In this document: positions 1-6,045 of the stretch, one piece after another
Layout: every line of letters starts with the position of its first letter
Position numbering within the stretch: position 1 is the stretch's first letter
Source: Chloroflexota bacterium
Lineage (GTDB): Bacteria; Chloroflexota; Dehalococcoidia; SHYB01
Assembly: GCA_016200725.1 (NCBI GenBank)
Contig: JACQEE010000098.1
Span: 1 to 13,629 of the forward strand
Direction: 5' to 3'
Length of the DNA: 13,629 nt
The notes under the pieces: model-generated
Database searches by the model: none
What the model was told of the DNA's origin: nothing
The model's input: only the letters and a program-made list of their open reading frames with translations
Program-made: the position numbers and the translations under genes

Positions 1-25
1 CTCGCAACGCCGGTGGGACGACTAG
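1..25 (+). CDS. 3' end of an upstream gene (last seven codons), product unknown
   Basis: Frame 2 is open from the window edge to a TAG at 23-25 and would encode a C-terminus ending SQRRWDD. The only support is position: this stop lies two bases before the ATG at 28, the same tight spacing seen between the following pilus genes, so an operon partner upstream is likely. Too little sequence remains to name the product. It could also be a chance open stretch. Confidence 0.3.
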
Positions 26-27
26 CC

Positions 28-1362
28 ATGGTGCAAATCGCGAAACCAAGAATGGCTGGCGAGGCGCGCAAATGGGACGTGCGCCGCCTGGCTGCGACGC
101 TGACGCTTGGCGTGTGGGTGCTGGGCGGACTGGCAGTGATCGCCTACGGCTTCTGGGGCTACCGCTCGTACCAACGGTCGCAGGAGCAGACGGCGCTCCA
201 GGCGCAGTTGGCGTCGGCAGAGCGCGACTTCAAACTCCTGCAGAACGCGTCCGGTCCCAAGGCTGCTGACCCTGCGCTGCGAGCCGCCGTTGTCAAAGCA
301 GAAGCCCTTCGAGCATCGTTCCTTTCGCCGAACGATGGAATCAGGGTCACCGGCATGGTCACGGAACTCGCCGAGAGGACAGGAGTGGCGCTCAACGGCA
401 TACAGGTCAGCACCGGTAAACGTGGAAAGGTGGGCGACATGGAGTTTGCCATGTTGACGCTCAACCTTACGGCACACGGCCCCATCGCGAAGGTAGATGA
501 GTTCTTCGCTGCCCTGCAGGCGGGCGTCATCCCATGGCTCGCGGTAGTGGATTCGCAGAGTGATCGCAGCAAGCCGGGCGACGGCCAGTTGGTCATCACT
601 GCCGATATCTACACGCTCCCGGATGTGACGCAGCCATCAGCCCCGGCTCGAATAACCGTAACCATGGGCGCCAGCCCAGACTCCACCGCGGCGCGCGCTG
701 GCGAGGCGAACCACGTTCTCTTGAGATTCGACGCGCTGAGCCGCCTTGCGGGTAGCGATGCCCTGCGCTCGGTGAGCGTGCATGTCACGTCGCCGAACGT
801 GCTGACCGCTGTCCGGCTATACGCGGAGACTTCGGGCACTGGGAATCTCGACCCTGCGACGGACAGCCTCATCGCCTCGTCGTCAGCAGCCTCCGATGTT
901 GTATTGCGGCCTGCCGTGCCCTACAGATTCTCAGGCGGCGTAAGCCAGCGCTTCTACCTGGCGGTTGATGTGGCGACGGACGCATCGCCCGGCTCGAGGG
1001 TTGACGTGCAGATATTGGCCCGGGATGTGGCGTTTACCTCTGGAGTCTGGCCTGACGACAGCACGACGGCGCATGGCAGCCTCTTCATTCGCCAGCAACC
1101 TGTCGCACTGCCGTTGCAGGCGGAGGCCCGTTCGGGCACTGGCATCGTCATCATGCTGGCCGGCCATGCAGACCCAGGCGAGCGGGTTGCGTTCCGGATC
1201 GTGCAGCAGCCCGCCCACGGCGTACTGACAGGGACGCCCCCGGCCATGACCTACATCCCGCTTTCCGGCTTTTCGGGAATCGACCAGTTCACCTACGTCG
1301 TGAACGATGGCCTTCAGGACAGCGCTGAAGCCAGCGCTACGATTTTCGTGTCGCAGAAGTGA
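28..1362 (+). CDS. PilO-like inner-membrane assembly protein with two C-terminal beta-sandwich domains
   Basis: Probably an inner-membrane alignment-complex protein of a type IV pilus or type II secretion-like machine (444 aa from ATG 28). The PilO-like part has a short cytoplasmic N-terminus, one membrane helix at about residues 24-46, a coiled coil at about 47-100, and a compact alpha/beta domain at about 103-196. Ordinary PilO proteins are near 200 aa and stop there. This one continues with a beta-rich domain at about 205-357, whose AVRLY and D-x-x-TD pattern recalls repeats of bacterial surface proteins. A last Ig-like domain spans about 390-443, with the PAHG, FTYVVNDG and ATIFV motifs of tandem Ig/cadherin-like repeats. 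ATG 28 is preferred because it follows a possible upstream stop by two bases. An in-frame GTG at 13 is the alternative, and the frame is open to the edge. PilO identity rests on topology and on the neighbouring PilM/N and PilT genes. Confidence 0.75.
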   Translation: MVQIAKPRMAGEARKWDVRRLAATLTLGVWVLGGLAVIAYGFWGYRSYQRSQEQTALQAQLASAERDFKLLQNASGPKAADPALRAAVVKAEALRASFLSPNDGIRVTGMVTELAERTGVALNGIQVSTGKRGKVGDMEFAMLTLNLTAHGPIAKVDEFFAALQAGVIPWLAVVDSQSDRSKPGDGQLVITADIYTLPDVTQPSAPARITVTMGASPDSTAARAGEANHVLLRFDALSRLAGSDALRSVSVHVTSPNVLTAVRLYAETSGTGNLDPATDSLIASSSAASDVVLRPAVPYRFSGGVSQRFYLAVDVATDASPGSRVDVQILARDVAFTSGVWPDDSTTAHGSLFIRQQPVALPLQAEARSGTGIVIMLAGHADPGERVAFRIVQQPAHGVLTGTPPAMTYIPLSGFSGIDQFTYVVNDGLQDSAEASATIFVSQK

Positions 1363-1364
1363 TT

Positions 1365-1368
1365 GGAG
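1365..1368 (+). promoter_or_regulatory. Ribosome binding site deciding the PilMN start
   Basis: GGAG lies eight bases before ATG 1377. It favours that codon over the in-frame GTG at 1359, which overlaps the preceding TGA. It sits just past the previous stop, so the two genes are likely translated in succession. Confidence 0.6.
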
Positions 1369-1376
1369 TGTTGCCA

Positions 1377-2870
1377 ATGCCGGACATAGGCCTCAGTGTA
1401 GCCACACTGCACATCGACGAGCGCGAGGCGCGGCTACTGGTCACGCGCGGCGGGCGAGTCCTGCGCTGGGCCGAGGCTGTGATAGCGCCTGGCGTTATCT
1501 CGGGTGGAAAGGTGGCGGACGTTGCCGCGCTTGCGGCGACACTTCGGCTTCTGGCGAAGCGGGTCAAGGCTAGCCGCAGCCGTCCGGTCTTGAGTTTGGC
1601 CGAGCTGCATCCAGTAGTGCGCACGTTCACGCTCCCGAAGCTGAAGGCAGGGATGCTTTCCGAGGCCGTCCAGCGAGACATGAAGCGCGAGCTAAACGCT
1701 CCTCTCAACCAGTTCCGTATCTACTGGCGAGTGATCGCGGCCTCCGGAGACCAGGTCCGCGTGCATGTGGCGGCGGTTCGCGCTGAGGACATGCAGGGTT
1801 ACATGGATGCTTGCAAGCGCGCTTCGCTCACACCGCGAGAGGTGAAGCTGGAGGCTGTCGCGCTCGCAAGGGGTGTCGCGGAGCCAGGCGCAATCGTGGT
1901 GAGCCTACGGCGAGCGGGCTTCAGCATCGTGGTGATCGAAGACGGCGTGCCGGCTGCCGTGCGCGACATCGCCTATCCGCGGCACGATACGCCGATCGAC
2001 GAACGTGTCGCCGAGGTGTCGAAGGAGCTGCAGTTGACGATGGGCTCCGTCTACATGAGCAGCGCCCCGAAGGTGAGTGACGTTCCTCCAGCCGTCTATC
2101 TGGTCGGCCCTGGATCGCGCGACCACTCGCTGGCGAGTACGCTGGCCCGCGATCTGGGCTACGCGCCCGCCTCCTTCGATCTGCCGTTCCGCTTCCCCGC
2201 GGAGTTCCCGGCAGAGGCCTATCCAGATAACCTGGCCCTCGCGGCGCCGCGCAAGCGGTCGCTGCTGGCAATCCGATCGACGGCTCCGGAGCCTGTTCTG
2301 TTGCCGACGAGCGGGTACGCTGCGCTGCGATTGCCGGTCGCGCAGAGCGCAGCCTTGCTGGCGCTCGTAATGGCTCTCGGCGCGGCGATCAGCCCGGTGC
2401 GAGCGGCTCTGCAGCTCGATCCAGCCAATACGCAACTTCAGGCAGACATCAAGCGGGCGAACGATACTTCGTCCAGGCTTCGTGGGCAGGTGAATGCTGC
2501 TCGCAAAGCAGACGCCGACGCAGCCAAAGGTGCAGCCGCAGCCAAGCAACTCGACGCGGCTGCAAGCAAGATTGTCACGATGCGCCAGCGGTGGCCTGAG
2601 GCGCTGGCGAGCGTGGTCAAGGCGTCGCCGAACGTGGACGTTCTCGCCGTAACCGAGAACCTGGCCAACGCTACGATCAACGCCCGCGCGGCGACGGCCC
2701 GCGACGCGGTCGCCTTTGCCACGCGCCTCGAGAGCCTCGGTATCTTCAAAGCGGTGATGATCCCCTCGCTCACCCAGAACGCGGCCGAAGATGGTGCAAC
2801 CGGTGTACGGTTCGACGTGCTCATGGCGAAGGCCGTCGAGCCAGCGAATACCGCGGAGGCGAAGAAGTGA
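1377..2870 (+). CDS. PilM-PilN fusion protein of a type IV pilus assembly platform
   Basis: A 497-aa protein that appears to join two normally separate pilus proteins. Residues 1 to about 290 resemble the actin-like cytoplasmic PilM: a DIGLSV phosphate-loop-like start, central KLEAVAL and VVSL strands, and a late YLVGPGS segment in the position of the adenosine motif. Residues about 318-338 form one membrane helix. About 343-395 is an Ala/Lys/Asp-rich coiled coil. About 400-485 is a small alpha/beta domain (RWPEALASVVKASP, then a FATRLESLGIF segment) typical of periplasmic PilN. In known systems PilM grips the PilN N-terminus and PilN pairs with PilO, so a fusion next to a PilO-like gene makes sense. 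The stop overlaps the PilT-like start (GTGA). The PilM half could instead be GspL-like, since GspL naturally combines an actin-like cytoplasmic domain with a membrane segment. Confidence 0.8.
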   Translation: MPDIGLSVATLHIDEREARLLVTRGGRVLRWAEAVIAPGVISGGKVADVAALAATLRLLAKRVKASRSRPVLSLAELHPVVRTFTLPKLKAGMLSEAVQRDMKRELNAPLNQFRIYWRVIAASGDQVRVHVAAVRAEDMQGYMDACKRASLTPREVKLEAVALARGVAEPGAIVVSLRRAGFSIVVIEDGVPAAVRDIAYPRHDTPIDERVAEVSKELQLTMGSVYMSSAPKVSDVPPAVYLVGPGSRDHSLASTLARDLGYAPASFDLPFRFPAEFPAEAYPDNLALAAPRKRSLLAIRSTAPEPVLLPTSGYAALRLPVAQSAALLALVMALGAAISPVRAALQLDPANTQLQADIKRANDTSSRLRGQVNAARKADADAAKGAAAAKQLDAAASKIVTMRQRWPEALASVVKASPNVDVLAVTENLANATINARAATARDAVAFATRLESLGIFKAVMIPSLTQNAAEDGATGVRFDVLMAKAVEPANTAEAKK

Positions 2871-3967
2871 CGAGCCTCGTACAGAAGAACGGCCACGCGG
2901 CCCCGGCCCTCGCGAAGATGCTCGAGGCCATGGCCCCGCGCGGCGCCAGCGACTTGCACCTCGTGGTAGGGCGCCCACCGATGCTTCGCCATGCGGGCGG
3001 CCTATCGCTGATCGATGACGCCCCTGCGCTGACGGCGGCGGACACCGAGGCGCTGTTCACCGCGCTAGTTCCGAAGGATATGGCTGGCGCTTTGGCGGCA
3101 CGAAAAGATTTGGACTTCGCCTACGCAGTCGAGGGGTTGGGACGTTTCCGCGTGAACGCAAGCGTGCAGCAAGGGACAGTAAGCCTAACTGTCCGCCGCG
3201 TCCACGATTCGCCTCCCAAGTTCGAGTCGCTGGGGTTGCCGGAGGTATGCCGCACCCTGGCGATGAAGAAGAAGGGACTCGTGCTCGTCACCGGGCCGGT
3301 CAACAGCGGCAAGTCGACGACGATGGCGGCCATGATCGAGATGATCAACCAGACGTTCCCGCGCCGCATCGTCACGATCGAGGACCCGGTGGAGTATGTG
3401 TTCACCGAGGGGCGCTCGGTCATCACGCAGCGCGAGTTGGGGCGCGACGTACCCGCGTTCGCAGCGGGCGTGCGATCGGCGCTGCGCCAGGACCCGGACG
3501 TGATCCTGGTCGGCGAGTTGCGCGACACCGAGACGGTCTCCGCGTGCCTCACTGCGGCGGAAACCGGCCACCTGGTTATGAGCACGCTGCACACGCCGAG
3601 TGCGGCGCAGGCCGTCGACCGCGTCGTCGACCTGTTTCCGCCCGAGCAGCAGACACTGGTCCGCGCGCGCATGGCAAGCCTGCTCGAGGCGGTCCTCTAC
3701 CAGATGCTCGTGCCGACGATCGATGGTTCGCGCCGCGTGCTCGCGTTGGAGATCATGCTCGCGACGCCGGCCGTGAGGTCGCTGATCCGCGAGGGCAAGA
3801 CGCATCAACTGCCAAACACGATCCATACGGGCGGCCTAGTCGGCATGCAGACGATGGACCAGGCCTTGGTCAAGCAGTACAAGGACAAAGTCATCTCGGA
3901 GCCGGAACTGCTCGTCCGCGCCTCGAACCAAGACGAGGTGAAGCGCGTCGTCGGGCTCACTCTCTAG
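2867..3967 (+). CDS. pilT: PilT-type twitching motility/retraction ATPase
   Basis: Hexameric secretion ATPase that powers pilus disassembly at the cytoplasmic base of the machine; 366 aa, normal for PilT. In order: an N-terminal domain with ASDLHL at 27-32, Walker A GPVNSGKST at 143-151, Asp box TIEDPVEY at 170-177, Walker B DPDVILVGELRD at 209-220, His box TGHLVMSTLHT at 233-243, and a C-terminal SLIREGKTHQL at 305-315. The last matches the AIRE retraction motif that separates PilT from the extension ATPase PilB; no PilB-type zinc-binding tetracysteine is present. The Walker A deviates from the usual GPTGSGKST at its third and fourth positions but keeps the essential GK[ST]. The GTG start overlaps the previous TGA, and GGAGG at 2855-2859 is seven bases upstream, so translation is probably coupled. 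Symbol by family only; PilU-like function cannot be excluded. Confidence 0.9.
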   Translation: MTSLVQKNGHAAPALAKMLEAMAPRGASDLHLVVGRPPMLRHAGGLSLIDDAPALTAADTEALFTALVPKDMAGALAARKDLDFAYAVEGLGRFRVNASVQQGTVSLTVRRVHDSPPKFESLGLPEVCRTLAMKKKGLVLVTGPVNSGKSTTMAAMIEMINQTFPRRIVTIEDPVEYVFTEGRSVITQRELGRDVPAFAAGVRSALRQDPDVILVGELRDTETVSACLTAAETGHLVMSTLHTPSAAQAVDRVVDLFPPEQQTLVRARMASLLEAVLYQMLVPTIDGSRRVLALEIMLATPAVRSLIREGKTHQLPNTIHTGGLVGMQTMDQALVKQYKDKVISEPELLVRASNQDEVKRVVGLTL

Positions 3968-3996
3968 CCCCGCGCCTCGGGCAGTTAGTGCGCGCA

Positions 3997-4002
3997 TATA
4001 AT
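3997..4002 (+). promoter_or_regulatory. Consensus -10 box placed for a leaderless SDR transcript
   Basis: A perfect TATAAT ends six bases before the ATG at 4009, which would put the transcription start at or next to the start codon. There is no Shine-Dalgarno sequence between them and no convincing -35. The box also falls just after the end of the pilus operon, where a new transcription unit is expected. Confidence 0.6.
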
Positions 4003-4008
4003 TGGCGC

Positions 4009-4785
4009 ATGGTGCTCAAGGGCAAAACCGCCATCGTCACCGGCGGCGCGCAGGGCATCGGCCGCGAGTACAGCCTCCGCTTCGCACACGAAGGCGCGCG
4101 CGTCGTCGTCGCCGATCTGCGCGACGAGCAAGCGAGAGCCGTAGCCGCTGAGATTGAGGCAGCGGGCGGGCAGGCGATCGCTGTCTACGCCGATGTCTCG
4201 AGCGAGGCGAGCGCGCAGGCGATGGCGGAGGCAGCGCATCGCCGCTTCGGCCGCATCGACGTGCTGATGAACAACGCGGCGATCTACTACGACCTCGACC
4301 TGAAGAACCAATCGCTGGACTATCTGCGCAAGGTGCTCGATGTCAACTTGCTGGGCGCACTCACGTGCGGCCGCGCTGTCTTCCCCTCCATGAAGGCGCA
4401 GGGCGGCGGCTCGATCATCAACATCGCGTCGACAGCGGCCTATCCCATTCGCCAGTCGGGCTTTCGACCGCAGGCCAACTTTCCCAACTACGCCTACGGC
4501 CTCTCGAAGTCCGGCGTGGTCTATCTGACGAAGAGCATGGCGCGCACCGGCGGCCCGTACAACATCCGCGTGAACGCCATCGCGCCGGGCGCGACGATGA
4601 CCGAAGCCACCAAGCGTGTGATGCCGCCGAAGGCCGAGGCTGCTGTGCGTCAGGAGAAGGCGCTTGGCCTCTCGCTGCAGCCGGGCGACCTGGCGGGCAC
4701 GGCCGTCTTCCTCGCCTCCGACGAGAGCGCGATGATGACCGGCCAGACGTTGGTCGTCGACGCCGGCGGCGTGATGATCGGGTAG
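4009..4785 (+). CDS. Short-chain dehydrogenase/reductase (SDR), classical type
   Basis: A 258-aa NAD(P)(H)-dependent oxidoreductase of the classical SDR family, cytoplasmic. The nucleotide-binding TGGAQGIG motif is at 11-18, the structural NNAA at 88-91, and the catalytic tetrad is complete: N113, S141, Y163 and K167 (YGLSK). An Asp ending the second strand (VVVAD, D36) favours NAD(H) over NADP(H). The C-terminal VNAIAPGAT segment and GQTLVVDAGG end are typical. The substrate cannot be told from sequence; FabG-like and many alcohol or ketone dehydrogenases share this form. The ATG is chosen because the family motif begins within ten residues and a TATAAT lies directly upstream. The longer open frame to the left is only the shadow of the PilT gene. 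An AHSA1 gene follows after 15 bp with a strong ribosome binding site, so the two are probably co-transcribed. Confidence 0.93.
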   Translation: MVLKGKTAIVTGGAQGIGREYSLRFAHEGARVVVADLRDEQARAVAAEIEAAGGQAIAVYADVSSEASAQAMAEAAHRRFGRIDVLMNNAAIYYDLDLKNQSLDYLRKVLDVNLLGALTCGRAVFPSMKAQGGGSIINIASTAAYPIRQSGFRPQANFPNYAYGLSKSGVVYLTKSMARTGGPYNIRVNAIAPGATMTEATKRVMPPKAEAAVRQEKALGLSLQPGDLAGTAVFLASDESAMMTGQTLVVDAGGVMIG

Positions 4786-4800
4786 CACCGGAGGTGCGCG

Positions 4801-5226
4801 ATGTCCGACCGTTTCCAAGTCTCCGCTGTCATTCCCGCGAGCGCCAAGCGCATCTACGATGCCTGGCTCGACGGGCGCGAGCACTCGGCCATGACGGGCG
4901 GCAAGGCCACGGCGAGCGCGAAGGCCGGGTCCCGGTTCACGGCGTGGGATGAGTATATCGAGGGCAGGACGCTGCAACTGAAGCCGCCACGGCGCATCGT
5001 ACAGTCGTGGCGGACGACCGAGTTCCCGAAAGACGCACCCGACTCGCGGCTCGAAGTCCGGCTATCGCCAGCGAAGGGCGGCACGCGCGTGACGCTCGTA
5101 CACAGCGAGGTGCCAGACGGCCAGAGCGACTCCTACAAGCAGGGCTGGCGCGACTACTACTTCGAGCCGATGCAGGCGTATTTCGCGAAATACGGTGCAA
5201 GCGGTAGGCGAAAGACTCGCCGTTAG
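4801..5226 (+). CDS. AHSA1-family SRPBCC protein
   Basis: A 141-aa START-like (SRPBCC superfamily) protein of the AHSA1 group, predicted to form a helix-grip fold with a hydrophobic cavity. Visible hallmarks are the first strand and helix (VIPASAKRIYDAWLD, 10-24), the central GSRFTAWDEYIEG sheet (43-55), RIVQSWR (65-71), TRVTLVHSEVP (95-105), and the closing helix with GWRDYYFEPMQAYF (115-128). Family members bind small hydrophobic ligands or act as chaperone or stress-linked accessory proteins, and no catalytic residue can be assigned. GGAGG at 4790-4794 lies six bases before the ATG. It follows the SDR gene in the same direction. The basic tail RRKTRR is unusual but may be disordered. The TAG overlaps the stop of the convergent gene on the other strand. 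Confidence 0.85.
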   Translation: MSDRFQVSAVIPASAKRIYDAWLDGREHSAMTGGKATASAKAGSRFTAWDEYIEGRTLQLKPPRRIVQSWRTTEFPKDAPDSRLEVRLSPAKGGTRVTLVHSEVPDGQSDSYKQGWRDYYFEPMQAYFAKYGASGRRKTRR

Positions 5227-5774
5227 GGTTTTCTGCCAACCATCCCCATCAATTTGTCTTGCGCGCTCGCGTGCTCGGGCACCTTGACCTCGGGGCCCAG
5301 CGCCTTGCGCTTGCGCGCCGCCTCGGCCTGCATGCTCATGAAGCCGTGCACCAACTCGACGTTCTTGGGGTCGAGTTTCGTGTCCTGGCCGGTCGCCTTG
5401 GCAAGGTCCCAGCCGTGGATGAGCGTGTCGGAGATGCCGATCATGAGGAAGACCTGACCGGGCATCTCGCCCATCGGGCTCTTGACCTTCTTCTCGAGGA
5501 CGCCTGGCACACGCGCCGCTTTCGAGACCGCGGCCACGCCTGCATCGAAGGCCTGGAGCGAGCCTGCAGCCTTGGTCGACGGCGTGCCGCTCAGCGACGA
5601 GGCGACGAAGTTGAGTGTGCCCACCATGTGATCGAGCAGCGCCTGGACGTTCCACTCGCTGCAAGGTGTAGGGCTCGTCAGTTGGGCAGGTTTGACGCCC
5701 GCCACTGTCTGCCGGGCGCGCTTCGTTGCTGCATCGAACGCTTCGATAGGATTCGGTCGTGCTTGCTGAGTCAT
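5223..5774 (-). CDS. TIGR03086-family (DinB-like/maleylpyruvate isomerase N-terminal fold) protein
   Basis: A 183-aa protein of the DinB-like four-helix fold, in the group that resembles the mycothiol-dependent maleylpyruvate isomerase N-terminal domain. Signature segments are TPCSEWNVQALLDHMVG (36-52) and SDTLIHGWDLAKATGQD (115-131). H49 and H120 are candidate metal ligands as in related DinB-fold proteins. The enzymatic activity of this subgroup is unknown; a metal-dependent thiol-transfer role is only a possibility. The ATG at 5774 is chosen over an upstream in-frame ATG at 5828 because GGAGG (5782-5786) precedes it by seven bases and the family alignment begins soon after. Its TAA overlaps the TAG of the convergent AHSA1 gene. 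The tRNA-Asp gene lies 96 bp upstream on the same strand, and I see no strong separate promoter between them. Confidence 0.85.
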   Translation of the reverse strand: MTQQARPNPIEAFDAATKRARQTVAGVKPAQLTSPTPCSEWNVQALLDHMVGTLNFVASSLSGTPSTKAAGSLQAFDAGVAAVSKAARVPGVLEKKVKSPMGEMPGQVFLMIGISDTLIHGWDLAKATGQDTKLDPKNVELVHGFMSMQAEAARKRKALGPEVKVPEHASAQDKLMGMVGRKP

Positions 5775-5781
5775 TCGGGAG

Positions 5782-5786
5782 CCTCC
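5782..5786 (-). promoter_or_regulatory. Ribosome binding site deciding the start of the TIGR03086-like gene
   Basis: On the minus strand this reads GGAGG, seven bases before the ATG at 5774. It rejects the 18-codon longer reading from 5828, which has no such site. Confidence 0.75.
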
Positions 5787-5870
5787 ATGCAAAAAAGTAA
5801 GGTCGGGAAACAAGGTTGACGAGCGCATGGTACACCAAAGTCAGTGATGACACATGAGCGCGGAAATGGC

Positions 5871-5947
5871 TGGCGACCCGGAGCGGATTCGAACCGCCGA
5901 TCTCTGCCTTGACAGGGCAGCGTGTTAGGCCGCTACACCACCGGGCC
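5871..5947 (-). tRNA. tRNA-Asp (anticodon GUC), CCA encoded
   Basis: Minus-strand cloverleaf of 77 nt. The acceptor stem GGCCCGG pairs with CCGGGUC (one G-U). The D stem is GUGU/ACAC with a nine-base loop. The anticodon stem CUGCC/GGCAG closes the loop CUGUCAA, so the anticodon is GUC. The variable region has five bases (AGAUC). The T stem GGCGG/CCGCU closes UUCGAAU. The discriminator is G73, the usual aspartate identity base, and the terminal CCA is encoded. All stems are complete, so the gene looks functional. Confidence 0.97.
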
Positions 5948-5970
5948 GCAGAGGGAGGGATACATCGACA

Positions 5971-6000
5971 AGTGTAGGCGTCGCCTCTGAAGACTGTCAA
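5971..6000 (-). promoter_or_regulatory. Promoter of the tRNA-Asp gene
   Basis: On the minus strand, a perfect -35 TTGACA (5995-6000) is followed after 18 bp by TACACT (5971-5976), a 4/6 match to the -10 consensus. The predicted transcription start is 15-20 bases before the mature tRNA 5' end at 5947, a normal leader length. It lies between the end of the MFS gene and the tRNA. Confidence 0.7.
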
Positions 6001-6045
6001 GCAAATCGGTCTGCGATTTTCGCATCGCCACACCTGTTGACGGGG

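Noticed and set aside
3247..4008. Long open frame running leftward from the SDR gene through the PilT gene
   Set aside because: It has the Arg/Pro/Gly-rich composition of an out-of-frame shadow, while the other frame carries all the PilT motifs. The SDR family start and a TATAAT both point to ATG 4009.
5841..5857. Small hairpin (TCAGTG with CAC-A-TGA) just downstream of the tRNA on the minus strand, possible terminator
   Set aside because: The stem is six pairs with a bulge, AT-poor, and has no run of T after it. This is not enough to call a terminator.
5871..5947. tRNA-Asp as an integration site for a mobile element
   Set aside because: No integrase gene, no repeated tRNA 3' end and no change of gene style on either side within the window.
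6012..6024. TGCGA-TTT-TCGCA hairpin between the MFS gene end and the tRNA promoter
   Set aside because: Only five base pairs and no following T tract on either strand; too weak to call a terminator.
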